From Chelonoidis abingdonii (taxonomy: Eukaryota; Chordata; Testudines; Testudinidae): a DNA stretch of 64,000 bases. Positions 11,876-24,616 of this stretch are shown in pieces. A model generated the notes under the pieces. That model saw nothing but the letters and a program-made list of their open reading frames with translations, made no database searches and had not been told where the DNA came from. Numbering within the stretch: the stretch's first letter is position 1; each line of letters starts with the position of its first letter. Position numbers and translations under genes: made by a program. Where the stretch lies: the NCBI RefSeq assembly GCF_003597395.2, contig NC_133770.1, positions 31,074,807 to 31,138,806 on the forward strand, read 5' to 3'.

Positions 11876-13080
11876 GACTCATAGACTCTAGGACTGGAAG
11901 GGACCTTGAGAGGTCATCGAGTCCAGTCTCCTGCCCTCATGGCAGGACAAAATACTGTCTAGANNNNNNNNNNNNNNNNNNNNNNNNNNNNNNNNNNNNN
12001 NNNNNNNNNNNNNNNNNNNNNNNNNNNNNNNNNNNNNNNNNNNNNNNNNNNNNNNNNNNNNNNNNNNNNNNNNNNNNNNNNNNNNNNNNNNNNNNNNNNN
12101 NNNNNNNNNNNNNNNNNNNNNNNNNNNNNNNNNNNNNNNNNNNNNNNNNNNNNNNNNNNNNNNNNNNNNNNNNNNNNNNNNNNNNNNNNNNNNNNNNNNN
12201 NNNNNNNNNNNNNNNNNNNNNNNNNNNNNNNNNNNNNNNNNNNNNNNNNNNNNNNNNNNNNNNNNNNNNNNNNNNNNNNNNNNNNNNNNNNNNNNNNNNN
12301 NNNNNNNNNNNNNNNNNNNNNNNNNNNNNNNNNNNNNNNNNNNNNNNNNNNNNNNNNNNNNNNNNNNNNNNNNNNNNNNNNNNNNNNNNNNNNNNNNNNN
12401 NNNNNNNNNNNNNNNNNNNNNNNNNNNNNNNNNNNNNNNNNNNNNNNNNNNNNNNNNNNNNNNNNNNNNNNNNNNNNNNNNNNNNNNNNNNNNNNNNNNN
12501 NNNNNNNNNNNNNNNNNNNNNNNNNNNNNNNNNNNNNNNNNNNNNNNNNNNNNNNNNNNNNNNNNNNNNNNNNNNNNNNNNNNNNNNNNNNNNNNNNNNN
12601 NNNNNNNNNNNNNNNNNNNNNNNNNNNNNNNNNNNNNNNNNNNNNNNNNNNNNNNNNNNNNNNNNNNNNNNNNNNNNNNNNNNNNNNNNNNNNNNNNNNN
12701 NNNNNNNNNNNNNNNNNNNNNNNNNNNNNNNNNNNNNNNNNNNNNNNNNNNNNNNNNNNNNNNNNNNNNNNNNNNNNNNNNNNNNNNNNNNNNNNNNNNN
12801 NNNNNNNNNNNNNNNNNNNNNNNNNNNNNNNNNNNNNNNNNNNNNNNNNNNNNNNNNNNNNNNNNNNNNNNNNNNNNNNNNNNNNNNNNNNNNNNNNNNN
12901 NNNNNNNNNNNNNNNNNNNNNNNNNNNNNNNNNNNCGATTTGTTCTTTACAAATCCGTGCTGGCTATTCCCTATCACCTTACCACCTTCCAAGTGTTTGC
13001 AGATGATTTCTTTAATTACTTGCTCCATTATATTCCCTGGCACAGAAGTTAAACTAACTGGTCTGTAATCTCTCAATATT
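11876..13080 (-). mobile_element. CR1 LINE, minus strand, interior in gap
   Basis: Both ends of one minus-strand CR1 are visible on either side of a gap. On the right (12936-13080) the minus strand reads a reverse-transcriptase segment: DYRPVSLTSVPGNIMEQ, then ICKHLEGGKVIGNSQHGF. On the left (11876-11963) lies the CR1 3' untranslated end, terminating in a tandem TCTATGAG repeat (about 11871-11886) typical of CR1 tails. The distance is short for a complete RT plus 3' end, so either the gap size is an estimate or the copy has a deletion. The right boundary at 13080 is where recognisable CR1 stops, which suggests a 5' truncation. Confidence 0.7.
11964..12935. other. Assembly gap (972 N)
   Basis: 972 unknown bases inside the CR1. 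The non-round length suggests a size estimated from linking data. Confidence 0.99.
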
Positions 13081-14155
13081 CATTCTGTATTCCTTCCCAT
13101 GTGCCATTTCTCTTGCTATATCTTGCATTGTTCATGCTAGTGGCACTTGCCTACAATTACATTCTAATTGGGAGGAGTGAACTGAACTTATTCATGGGGT
13201 CTGGGCAGTTGTTTTTGGCTTCCAGCAAAAGACAATGAACAAATAGATTTCGGTGGCTGTTGACAGCTGTTTTGTATACATTTACGTTATCAGGGAAAAC
13301 ACATGTAGATGATCTGAATAAGTAACATGCAAATGTTTTGGAATTAGGTGAATTTAACTTTATCAGATTATCCCCAAGCTAGTTTTAGACCAAATTTAAT
13401 GGCACTAAACTGAACAATGCTTTCTACTAATTTAGGAAAAGAATTAGTGTTTTTAAAAAACAGCTTTCCCTTTGGTACCTATGGTGCAAGAATTCCTGTC
13501 TCATGACAAAACAATGGCAGCATACAGTGCATGCCAATGATCATTATTTAGCAATGTGACCATTTCTCTACTCTGTCCCTCCAACAAGCTTATTGAATCC
13601 AAAGCATTTCAATGGCACCTAAGGGCATGTCTTTATTTTCCAGCCAAAAACATCACTATTTTTGGCATTCAGATGTTGGCATCTACAATAGGCTGTAGAA
13701 AGAAGCATCTAAAATGAGCTGTAAAGAATAGTGGGCCAGATTCATCCCTGGTGTAACTCCATTGATTTAATTACTCCATAGATAAATGTGGCCCACTGAG
13801 CTCTATTATTCTTTCAGTGCACATGGGAACTAGCTATGTAATTCCTCTGTGAACTGAAAGCAGAAATTTTACAGCTGTAAGAACTTTCCCTCCCTCCCTG
13901 CTCCCGAGGATATTGGAGATAGACTAAGGAGGAGAGTTTGGTTAGGCTAAGGTTCAGAGCTGAATCTAAATGCAGTATGGAGTTTGAGTTCAAATTAATG
14001 GTGCCAAAATCCTATGAATTTGTTCTTAAAACATTTCAACAGCACATGGTTATAATCTTGCAAGATTATCTGATATTTTTTAGATTTTTGCATCTTAAAT
14101 GGTGGAAATTGTTCTCCTGAGACTACATCCACATCCAAACCAAATGTTGTAAATA
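13081..14155. other. Unassigned DNA
   Basis: No sustained frame, repeat end or RNA gene recognised. Confidence 0.45.
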
Positions 14156-14159
14156 GAGT

Positions 14160-14570
14160 AATAAACTGTAAGACCTGAAGAGGTCTAATCTCAACTCCTC
14201 CATAATGCAGGCCATAGACTGTCACCCTGTAATTGCAGGATTATTATTTTGGAAAGATCTTGATTTAAAGATGTCCAGTGATGGTGAACACTTCCCCTGG
14301 CAAGCAGTTCCAATGGTTATTTATGCTCAGTGTTTAAAAAAGAAATCTGGTTTCCAGTTTAAATTTTCTGACTTTTGACCATTGGATTTAGCTGCAACTT
14401 TATCTTGTATATGAAAGAGCTTTCTACTATAGGATAACTTCTTCTGTGAGCAGTTATAGACCACAATCAAGTTGCCTCTTAACCTTCCTCTTGACAAGCT
14501 AAGTGGATTGAGTTGCTGAAATCTCTCTAGATTTGGATCCAGTCTAGTGCCAATAGCATTTTGCATGGCG
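14160..14570 (-). mobile_element. CR1 3' fragment, minus strand, diverged
   Basis: Read on the minus strand this resembles the 3' portion and untranslated end of an old CR1. It contains a segment like CTTGACAAGCTAAGTGGATTGAG and other blocks shared with the CR1 at 24620-24900. There is no surviving frame. Confidence 0.45.
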
Positions 14571-15735
14571 TCAGGTCCAGGGATTTGAATCCAACCTCTC
14601 CTCTGCCTCTCATAAAATTCAGAGGAAATCTTTTACACCTTTCTTTCCTTCTTTCATGTCTATGAGGCACATAACACTTTGGTACCTACACACCAAACAA
14701 AATTGTTAAGAAACAATGGAGTCTAAAACAAATGATGTTCTTCTGTCTATTCTGCTGATTACAGGGAGGTGTTGGTTTATGTACTCAAGGATTTAGAAAA
14801 AGAATTATTTATGGTTGTTGTTCCTAGGAAGACTTTTTTTAAAAATAAAAAATGACCCATCTCAAGGCTAATCAGTGTTTGTAACTCTTTGCCCAGAAGG
14901 TACTGGCAGAAGCCAAGTAAAAGAAGATACTTGGAAACACTGGTACTGTGTCCAGGATGCGAATAGATTATTAGATAAATAACTATTGTTACTCTTGCTT
15001 GCATAGAAAGGGTTCAGCTGATTGCTAGATTTATGTTTGGAAGGATTTTTGCATGGTGACACTTTAGCAGGAATTTTGAGGAGGTTAGTTTCACCTTGGT
15101 CTGGTACATTCCATAGGGGTTATCTGTTAGAATCATACTGACGCATTCCATATGACTGAATTCATGAAACTGCAGCGTAGGCACTGATGAATCCTTTCTT
15201 CCATTTCTGTATTCATTCACCTAGAAGAGGCACTCTCTTAAAAAGACCGTTCTGTGCGACAGAGATGGGAAAAAAACTCAAATCATTCCAGCACTTTGAA
15301 CCGTACAATTTATTTAAAGAACTGGGACAGATTTAACATGGTCATGGCTGTATTCCCAGGTGTAATACTGTTACCGTACAAAACAAAATTCCCAGAGAAG
15401 CACACACTCTTAAGAGTCTACATGTTATATTAAACCACTACATTTTTTTAAAATTGAAGTAATATAGCAATTGCAGAAGTCACAGAATTCTCAGTATCTC
15501 AGGTATTGGTCTACTGAGGTAGGTTACTCCAGGATAAAATTGCCACTGGAGCTAAGGAGTGCCAGGTAACAGGAGATGTTGAATGCTCCACCATTGGCAC
15601 TATGTTAACTGTTATTAATATTTATAATTCAGGAATGATAAACACAGCTTCAAAGTGCACTGAATTGCATTATCTCTATTGCTTTAAGTTAACCTTTGTC
15701 TGAGTTAATTAGATATGTGCTCCATTCCTAGGAGA
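14571..15735. other. Unassigned DNA
   Basis: No gene or defined repeat seen. The overlapping short minus-strand frames around 14780-15220 show no family resemblance. Confidence 0.45.
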
Positions 15736-15739
15736 TCTA

Positions 15740-16330
15740 TATGGCAAGGCCAACAAATAATATTATTATTATGCTGGAAGGTGCTAATGGCTGCTATCAA
15801 GCAGGTATTCGATTTATGACAATCACAGACCAGGTTAGAGCCCATTGGTGTGCTGAGCACCTATGTAGCATCACACCATCTTTCAGGCTAATTGAAAGGA
15901 GCAACTGGGACATTTTATGTAATAAGATACTGGGAAACAATAGAAGCCACCGCCCAAGGCAGTGAGCCATACTGCAAAGCTGGATCACAAGCTTACTAAT
16001 GTGGACTGAGAAGTTCCCTGAGTGCCAACGTATGGGCTAGGAGATGTTTGTCAAACTATGGGTGTGTTCTGGAGCAGAGAACAGGAGAACGGGACAAAGC
16101 TAACAGACAATAAAAGAGGTACTGTGAATGTGCGCTGAAAGGGAGCAGAGAGAGAGAGAGCTCCTTGGGTATGGAACTGGCTGGAAAGGAAGGTTTGGGA
16201 AGTTTTGAGCAAAGAAACTGCCTGCTGTTGTTGGTTTCTACTGTGTTCAATGAAACAAGACTTTGTGTACGTTCTTTGTAAATAAACAAGATGGCACTAA
16301 AGAATGTGCCTGACTCCTATCATCAATTTC
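15740..16330 (+). mobile_element. Candidate LTR remnant
   Basis: The 3' half resembles an LTR that I recall from turtle genomes: a purine-rich part with GAGAGAGAGAG, then TTTCTACTGTGTTCAATGAA, then a poly(A) signal AATAAA near 16281 followed by a short downstream part. No paired LTR, target duplication or internal coding sequence is visible. The boundaries are guesses. Confidence 0.3.
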
Positions 16331-16479
16331 TCCTTCTAGCAGAAACAAACTTGCACTGCCCCAAATACGCACTAAATGCTTGGTCCAAAGGGGCAACAAT
16401 ATTAATATTTGCACTTCCATAATTCTTTCAGATGAGGATCTCAAACCACTCTACAACCAATGGCAATGTTAGTAACATG

Positions 16480-16680
16480 CCCCTATATAGCACCTTTCAT
16501 ACAAGAATTACAAAGCACTTTAAAGTCTTTAATTAAATAAGTCTCATCTCCCCCATCAGGTAGTTAAGTAAATTTCATTATTTCTACAGAAGGTGGCCTT
16601 GCCCAAGATCACCACAGAAAGTCAGTGTCAGAATCCCAGCATCCATTCCTATGCTGTATCCACTAGATACATTCTGCTGT
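16480..16680 (+). repeat. MIR-like SINE fragment
   Basis: Contains the core pattern CTTGCCCAAGATCAC, AGTCAGTG, and then CTGTATCCACTAGA, in the order typical of MIR/CORE-SINE repeats read from their 3' side. Confidence 0.4.
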
Positions 16681-17850
16681 CTAAATGTTACTTAATTTTA
16701 TTAAGCTCTAGCTTTCATTGTTCCTTCACAACCAATAATATTATTCATTAAATCCCACACTGTCAAGTTGCATTTATTATTATATGACAATTTCATGCTA
16801 AAACATAAAGAACAATATCCTAAGAAACAGAAACTCATAAAACCAAGCACAGAAGGAAAAATAGATTGTTAGCAGAAGGACCTTCTCCTCTGCAGCTCTG
16901 TAATCTGGAACACCTTTCCCATAGCTCATTTTGTCAACTCTCAATCTAATTTCAAAACTCAGTTGAAACCATGTTCCCAGTCCCTAACTATAATGCTTAA
17001 TCACTTTCTTTTATTATTTGGTCCATACAAGAAAACTCTGGCTTGTTATTGGTTGAAAACTACCATGTGAGAAGTTAACATATAACTCAGCCGAAAGACT
17101 GATGCAATATTAATCACATCACACATGTAAACAAGCACAAAATTGCAAGCTTTATCTAGAGCTTGCTGAATGATATAAGCAGTGATTTGGAATATTTTTG
17201 CAAACAAAGATAAGGAGTAATGTTTGTATTTCTACTTATAATTTTTCATGGGTATTCTGAAGGCAGTGGAAATATTTGAGTGCTAAAACTTCTATGAATT
17301 ATGTATTTTCTGTATGAAAATTCAGAGAATTCCTTATTTGTTATACACTATTTGTTATTCTCCGATTGTTATTCATTATAGTTTTGTTTATAAGTTTTTG
17401 TCATCCAGTCTGGGAGCTGAAACAATACGATGTGATTTGGGAGACCAGCTTCACATAGTAAATAGTTGAAGTGAACAATTTGAGAACAACAAATAGGCTG
17501 AAATATGTTTACATAAAGCTATTCAGGGAATACTTACCAATAACAAATACATTTGCAGAAATCAGGATTATTTCCAGAATGATTCATAAACAATAAGAGG
17601 CCCAAATTAGCAAGAAATATTATTTGCAATGGATAAATTGATCAGTCATAAATGCAAAAGAATTCCATGGCATCTATTGTTCTTTTCTTGGGAAATGAAT
17701 AACAGTATTTTCTGGACCTCTGCTTTAATCTATGCTTTAAAATGTTAGCTGGAGAAGAAGCAAGTATGTCATTTTTCTCCAACTTCAGTTTATATGAAAT
17801 ATGCTATATTTAAAATAATAATATGTAGCTCCAATATGGCACTTTTAATC
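16681..17850. other. AT-rich unassigned DNA
   Basis: Nothing supportable as a gene or a defined repeat. Confidence 0.45.
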
Positions 17851-18260
17851 TTGAAAGCACTTTCCAAACATTAGTCCTCACAATAACTCTCCAAAAGACA
17901 GGGGAACAGACTATCCAAAAGACAGGGGAACAGGGGCAGAGAAGCAGTCAGTTAAATCTGATGAAAAATCCATGTAAAATATTTAGGTTCCTGAATTATA
18001 GATTTATAGATTTCAGTACCTAATTTAAAAAGCCAAGTTTAAACACATTTGGATTAAGTGACTTGCCCAATACAACAGACAAGAAGGAGTCAAAGCAAGA
18101 TCCTGTGGATTGTTGAGTACAGCATAGGGTGCTGAGCACCCTAAACTTTTATTAACTCCAAACCTCTTAGGCTCAGACTCTCCATGACAGAGGGACAACT
18201 AGAACTTAGAAATTCTTGACTTCCGTCCTGTGCTCAGACCACTAGACCACATCTTGTTCT
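17850..18260 (+). repeat. MIR-like fragments
   Basis: The pieces GTGACTTGCCCAATACAACA (18059-18078) and CAGACCACTAGACCACATC (about 18236-18254) match the two conserved ends of a MIR-like repeat, spread out by other sequence and the tandem duplication near 17900. Confidence 0.35.
17888..17935. repeat. Tandem duplication, 24-bp period, two copies
   Basis: Two adjacent copies of a unit containing CCAAAAGACAGGGGAACAG, starting near 17891 and 17915, with two or three differences between them. Confidence 0.75.
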
Positions 18261-21015
18261 GAGTGTATGCTATCATCTCAGGCTATGTAGGATGAGTTGT
18301 GGCTGAAGTCAGTCATAAATAGCCCACACAATAATTGGGGATTTAGCCATTCATTGCTCGTGACAAATTCCTGGCACAAGGTGCTTAATACTTATACTTG
18401 AATCTCTGTTCTTCTGTGAGTTCTAGTCAGATGTTCAATGCCATTTTGATGTAGTGTTTTATGGTTACCCTGTTTGTTTGTTTTTACTCTAAAGGAAGTC
18501 TCTGTATCCTCAGGACCACTAAAAAGTGTAGTCACAGAGATCCCAGGTATGTATGAAAAGGTCGCTCCATTTCAGCGGTACGATGTGGGTATTTTTGTTT
18601 TGTTTTAAGGTCTGACATTAGCTAGAAATGATAACTTTGTCTTACTTATCAAAATGACAACACTGCAGAGGAAGCTGGTCTGAAAACGGGATCCCTGTAT
18701 CTGTATTGCCCTTCTACTGCATGTGTATCACCTGGTCTGTAGAGTGCAGGAGCTAAGACTAATAGCAGAGGCACCATGTGAAAATATTTGCTGTCCCTAG
18801 AGGAGCTCTGGGAAGGAATTGTGAGAATTCAGTCACGACTCCACCCATGCTTCCTTCCTCATGTCTGGCCACTACCACTGGCCAGGCTAGTGCATAGTGG
18901 GGGACACAATCATGACTCGATTCATTCTTCACCCTTCTCACCTCTTTGCTTTGTACTGGGTGTAGAGTTCCTGCTGTCTGTCTATTTTGTCACCCCTTGG
19001 ACTAAAATCATTATATGCTCAACCATAAAGCAGCCATGCAGAAGGGTACGAGGACTCCCCTGGACTAATCAAAATCTAGCTGTGATGTATTGGTGTATCA
19101 TACCTACAGTACTTACTGCTCCTTACACATAAACCTCTCACAACTTCAATCCTATACAGAGTATCAATCTGGAAATTGACCTGTTTCCTAAACACCAAAA
19201 ACAATTCTTTGCACTATATGTAGCCTGCAGAGCTATGAGTTAAAGAAAGAATCTTCTATTTATGAATGTTTGCCTAGATATGTATAACCACACTTGTTAA
19301 ATAACAAAACAAAAACAGATGGAAACAGAATGACGCTCACCAATATGGTATTGAAAAATTGTTCATTGTCGTGTACAGTTCCTGGTTTCTGTCACAATGA
19401 AATTTCATCTCAATATTTTACCCATTTACATCTGTTCATGAGAATATTTTTAATCCTAAACATTTGTATTTCCCAAGCTTGGAACCAAGCATAAATGCAC
19501 TCAGGTAACTAACATCAGACATTTACACACATAACATTTTTTTTTTTTTTTATGTTTTCTTTCCTCAGTATATCTACACTCTACTTTCTTCACAGGCAGT
19601 TTTTAAACAAGAAAATGTAGCTACTCTACTTGCCTTACAGGAATTTTTTTTAGAGACTAATGAAAAATAACAATCACCGGGATGGTGCTAAAAATTTGAT
19701 GGGACTACTCTACTGAGTGAACTCACACATCAGTGTCTGTGTTCAAACTCAGTGGGGTTACTCAAGTGAGTAAAGTTACATATCCAAGCATTTGCAGGCT
19801 TGGACCCTATAATGATAGTATTTTAAATAATCAAACGTTAATACTTTGTGTCCAAGAATGACCTAAGGTGCTCACACTCTTTGGGTGGAAAAGGCTTTGT
19901 GCAGTGTCATGAAGGAAAGCCCATATGTTCTTGGTCTCGGGAGAAGTGCTTTAAAATAGAAGCATCATAATGTCTCTTGAGTCAGTGCGTTTTGCTGAAT
20001 GCAAAGTCACTCTGTGGTCATTCCCTGGAGGAAATCTGAGTAATGTAAAAATTTTCTGCCCTCTGACTTGACTGCATGGGTGGCTGAGCTATTTTACCAC
20101 TCCGGAAGTCTTGAATAGCAAAAGTGCTGATCAGAGAGTAAAATTTGCAGCACTGTTTTCCTTCTCTATTCACTTACTTTAACGTTTTATTTTGATATAT
20201 TATAATTTTATGGAGTCATTTGGTTTTTTGTTTTTTTCTGGTAAGAGGCCTGGAAAAAATCCTATAAAGCTTGAAACAGTATTAAAACAGTAATAGTCTC
20301 TTGCTTAAAAAATGAATGTGAATTGTGAAAGAGGCAGAGTATAAATTTAATGTTAGAGGAAGGAAAGAAGATAGAAAACAAAAGGATAAATAGCTAGATC
20401 CCTTAGCATATCTGTATGCATGCACATATGTACTTTCTTTTTCAATATATAAATATATGTATTCAGAAACACACGTGTGCACACACATGCACATATAGTT
20501 ATACTGTATAAAGATACAAGCACACACTCACATTCCTGCATTGCTTGTTTACCAAAACCTCCCATTTAAGTTTTGGATATACTGACATACACCACATAAA
20601 ATGTATCAGCATTGATCTAATTAAAAACCCTTTCAGTCTGCCATCATTGTTTTTTAATCATTTCCACAACTTGTTTCCTCCAGAATGCAGTATTTCTGGG
20701 AATAATATTGTAGAATAAGAATTGCTGAGGGATTGTAGTTGATGCTATAATGTCATTCCTGGAAGTGATAATAGATCCTTATAGTTACTTACAGTGCCTT
20801 TTCATCTCAGAGGAGCCCAAATTGATCTACAAACTTTTTAATATATTAAATGCTTTATTCAAATATTTAAGATTTAAGTAAAAGTTCCTCATCACACGCA
20901 CTCCAAAGTCTATTCACTCCTAGTCCCACACAAATACATTGTGCGTACAGTTAGTGTTATGTGAAAACTTCTTTGTATGATTGCTAGGTTAATGTTCCTG
21001 ATCCACCCCTGGCCA
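18261..21015. other. Unassigned DNA
   Basis: No supportable gene. It includes a T-run at 19534-19550 and a short CA-rich patch at about 20465-20495. Confidence 0.45.
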
Positions 21016-21019
21016 CTTA

Positions 21020-21175
21020 TTGTTTTTGTCCATCTGTTATATCTTGTCCCTAACCAAGATTGTAAGATTTTTAGGTTAGGGACTGTCACTTTGTTACATG
21101 TTTGTGCAGCACCTGATCCTGATCCCTGACTGGGGAATCCTGGTGCTGTTGTAATGGCAAATAAATAATAAATCA
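21020..21175 (-). repeat. Short interspersed repeat, minus copy
   Basis: Reverse orientation of the family at 7435-7560: TTTGTGCAGCACCTG, then GATCCCTGACTGGGG, ending in an AATAAATAATAAAT tail. The orientation is inferred from that comparison. Confidence 0.45.
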
Positions 21176-21714
21176 TTTGACCAAACTAGAAAGACACATC
21201 GGATACATAATTTGAAAACTGAATTTACAATTTTTCCCCTTTAATATACAAAATCACATCACTGACCACTGGCATACAGTTACCACAGGATAATTAAATG
21301 TCAGAAGTCAAGAAATATGATACCTGTTTTAGCCAAGAGAGATTTCAGGAAACAGTATGCATTTATGTGAGTATTTTGGGTCTTTCCTTTCACAGGCGTA
21401 CAGCATTCTGGGCAGACATATGCACTGGCATGTTGATTTCTTTGGGAGATCTTTCAAATAGTGTACATACAGATGCAATGCTCGAGGTACATGCATGATA
21501 GCATACCTGCATCTCTGGAATTTCACACTTGTGTCCATTTATTTCCATGTGAAGTTAATTTCCTTTTCCCATTTGTTGCTTTATCATTCAAACAAAAGGA
21601 TGTAAATCAATCAGTCATTATGGCTGAGAATATAAACTCCCATAAAACAGGAAATCCAAAAGTTGTTTCCTTGGCCTCAGCCCTTTCCTATGTAACACAC
21701 TAGCTAAGCATTGT

Positions 21715-21835
21715 TATTGTTATATATATTATGATTGTGTCTTGGGGCAATTGGAGGGCAGGGCTCCATTGTGCTAAGTGCTGTACAAACAGAGAATAAG
21801 AGACAGTCACTGTCTGTAATTTAAGTAGATGAGAC
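21715..21835 (+). repeat. Short interspersed repeat, plus copy
   Basis: Contains CATTGTGCTAAGTGCTGTAC followed by ACAGTCACTGTC, matching the family at 7435-7560. Confidence 0.5.
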
Positions 21836-22740
21836 AGATGAAGGATGGGGAAGGACTATACCATCCAAGCAGAATTATGTGCATGCCACTAGTTTTTGTT
21901 TGGGAGGGTATTTAAATCTTTTCGGTGTGGTTGAGGGAGGAGACAAAAAGACAAAGGAAGGGAGAGGACATTGAAGGAAGGAGGGTAAGGGGTCAGGGAA
22001 GGAAGGAGAGATGCATGGAGGGAGTTGGAGGGATGCTGAGGTTAGAGACTATGAGGGCAGGCACAGAATCAGGCTAGCGCAAACAGACAATGAGCATACC
22101 TCTCAAGTGGTTGGATTACATAAAATAGAGTATGAATCTGCTAGTGCTTCGAAACTGACAGTAGAGGCTCGTGCATTTAGTTCTAGACGTTCATGAGTTC
22201 AGCCAATCACAGATATGCTTCAGTCATCGCAGTGCAGTTAAATTGGCCATGCACACAAGCAGAATGCAACTTTGCTGCACATATTACAAGCTTAACAAGA
22301 ATTTGCTTGCAAATTCTACTGTGCATTTACAGTATGAGCTTTTCAAAGGCCACAAACTTGGACAAATCAAATCCACTTTCTCCAAAACACTCAATATAGG
22401 CTAAAGTCTAACTCTTTACCCTCAGCTGCTTCAGCAGCAGAGCTGTTTTAAAACAGTCATAGGAGCTTTTTACAATGGGAAAAGAGTATTTTTTCATTTC
22501 TCTGCCATACTCAAAGGCAACTTGAAAAATGAAAGCTTTGGAAATTTATTAACCACTCAAAAATAAAACAAGGATTAGAATGGAAAATGATATACAAAGT
22601 TACAGTGAGCCTTGAGGCTGCTGTTATATCATTCTTGCAGTAAAAAAGACAAAGAATATTCATGAAATTAGTTGGGAAGGATGCATGTGTGTACTAGACT
22701 TCTGCACAAAGTCTGATGGTGACTGATTACTGTTTGTGCA
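21836..22740. other. Unassigned DNA with a purine-rich patch
   Basis: Bases 21920-22030 are strongly purine-rich (GGAAGGAGGG-type). No gene seen. Confidence 0.45.
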
Positions 22741-22892
22741 ATGAGTTTGGTGCCGTGCTTTACTTTCCCAAGTTAGGATGTGCAGGACAGCACAGCAAGT
22801 TTAGCCAGCCTGCTTAAGGACAAACAAAAAAATAGATTAGGATGCTGAAAAGTGGGACAATCCAAAAACAGTAGGACATCTGGCCACCCTGT
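22741..22892 (-). repeat. Possible hAT-type terminal fragment
   Basis: Ends in GGACATCTGGCCACCCTG, a hAT-like terminus (reverse complement CAGGGTGGCCAGATGTCC). The opposite end is not identifiable, so this is a fragment at best. Confidence 0.3.
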
Positions 22893-23382
22893 ATGAGCTG
22901 AAATGCAACAGCTGTTTAAGTGTCACAGGAACCTTCCACATGGGAACTGCCACTCCAGGTCAGATTTTAGGTACCAGTACTTCAGAGGGAGATGTAATAC
23001 TCTTCTAATAGGCAATTAAGCAACAATTTGCCAATGGAGAAAATGTCTTCTTAATCCCAGACATTTGGTATATGATTTATATCCAGAAGAATATGGATAT
23101 TCTAATAATTCATGGAAATGTCTCATCCTTTCTCCATAGATTCGTAGATTATTAGGCTAGAAGGAGCCACTGTGATCATCTAATGTGACCTCCCATATAG
23201 CACAGGCCACAGGACCTCCCTGAATTAATTCCTGTTTGAACTAGAGCAGATCTTTTAGGAAAACATCCCATTTGGATGTTTAAATAGCTAGTGATGGAGG
23301 AACCACCACAACCCTTGGTTAGTTGTGCTCAGGGTTTATTACCTTCACTGTTTAAAACATGGGCCTCTGTGATGGCATAGAG

Positions 23383-23805
23383 CAGGTGGTCAACCTGAGC
23401 CTGAGAAAGAGCCAGAATTTAACAATCTACGTTGCTAAAGAGCCACAGTCATACATCAGCAGTCCCCCATCAGCTTCCCAACTCCTCCCACCCACTGGCA
23501 GCCTCGCCGTTCAGCGCCTACCCCTCCCTCCCCGCATCTCTCGATCGGCTCTTCCATAGCATGCAGGAGGCTCGGGGGAGGCGGGGAGGGGGAGGAATGA
23601 GGGCAGGGCAGGCTAAGGGGCGGGAAAAAGTGGAGTGGGGACAGGGCCAGTGGCAGAGCCAGGGTTTGAGCAGTAAGCACCCCCCGACCCTTTGGAAAGT
23701 TGGCACCTGTAGTTCCAGCCCCAGAGTTGGTGCCTGTACAAGGAGGCACATATTAACTTCTGAAGAGCCGCATGTGGCTTCGGAGCCACAGGTTGGCCAC
23801 CCTTG
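23383..23805 (+). mobile_element. Short non-autonomous hAT element
   Basis: 423 bp bounded by hAT-type inverted ends: left CAGGTGGTCAACCTG, and right ACAGGTTGGCCACCCTTG, whose complement reads CAAGGGTGGCCAACCTG. It is flanked by an 8-bp target duplication differing at one base (GCATAGAG at 23375-23382, GGATAGAG at 23806-23813). The interior is GC-rich and encodes nothing recognisable. Eight-base duplications and CAG...CTG-like ends are the hAT signature. Confidence 0.75.
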
Positions 23806-24300
23806 GGATAGAGAAACTAGACACTGACAGGGAAGGGGGTAAAGAGACTCTGTGCTAAGGTGTTTCCTCCCCTCTGGCTCTCCCAGTTATGCAAGATATG
23901 AAAGGAAGAAGCTGCAGTCACCAAAGGGGAAGCCATGAGGCAGGACTTCTGAAGCAGCATGAGGAGCCACCATGCCAGATACCGCTTCCCCCCCCCATCC
24001 CCCAGATCTGTGATGAATCCAGCAAACCCCTGGAGCAAGGCTGGTAGGAAAACACTGACTCAGCTACCTGGCTGAGGACTCCAGTAAAGCCTTGAAGTAA
24101 GGTGGTGCCACTGACCATTTCCCTTTCTGTTGATTCTGGGAGAGACTTGTTCTCTGTGGGGTTTCAACTTCTGCTTGTCCGCATGCATACCAAAATAAGC
24201 AGGTCAGTAAGGGCAAAGTCCACTGCAAGGACTAAGGGGCTGGGGCCTGGATTAGGCTGACCTTGTGGTGATAACTATGCATGCCCCAGGGACACTCTTA

Positions 24301-24616
24301 GGCCTGGTCTACACTGGAGGGGTGTTGATATAAGATACGCAACTTCAGCTATGGGAATACCGTAGCTGAAGTCGAAGTATCTTATTCTGACTTACCTCTC
24401 GTCCTCACCGCGCAGGATCGAAGTCCGCGGCTCCCCCACCGACTCCGCTACGGCTGCTCACTCTGGTGGAGTCCCAGAGTCGACAAGGAGTGCGTTTGGG
24501 GATTGACATATCGCGTCTAGATAAGATTCGATATATCGATCCCCAATAAATTGATCACTACCCGCCGATACGGGTAGTGATCACTACCAGATAAGGCAGG
24601 TAGTCTGGACGTACCC
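24301..24616. mobile_element. Harbinger-type MITE
   Basis: Begins GGCCTGGTCTACACTGG immediately after TTA (24298-24300). It ends TAGTCTGGACGTACCC just before TCA/TAA, the complement of the end being GGGTACGTCCAGACTA. The ends resemble those of the full Harbinger at 29102-33375, and a T-N-A triplet flank fits that superfamily. The interior has further short palindromes, for example around GATCACTACC and GGTAGTGATC at 24554-24590. Non-coding. Confidence 0.6.

Larger units (their letters stand above)
23365..24616. mobile_element. Insertion within the CR1, LTR-like, itself invaded twice
   Basis: Sequence separating the two CR1 halves. After removing the hAT element (23383-23805) and the MITE (24301-24616), about 0.5 kb remains, beginning near TGTGATGG (23368). 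A TG start suggests an LTR, but I cannot define a matching CA end or a target duplication. No coding sequence seen. Confidence 0.4.

Noticed and set aside
11937..13076. 379-codon minus-strand frame
   Set aside because: Almost all of it is unknown bases from the gap; only about 47 N-terminal residues are real, and they are CR1 reverse transcriptase.
20282..20565. Cys/Val/Tyr-rich frames on minus
   Set aside because: Arise from a CA/TA-rich patch with no protein resemblance.
23432..23827. 131-codon plus-strand frame
   Set aside because: Falls within the non-coding hAT element and its flank.
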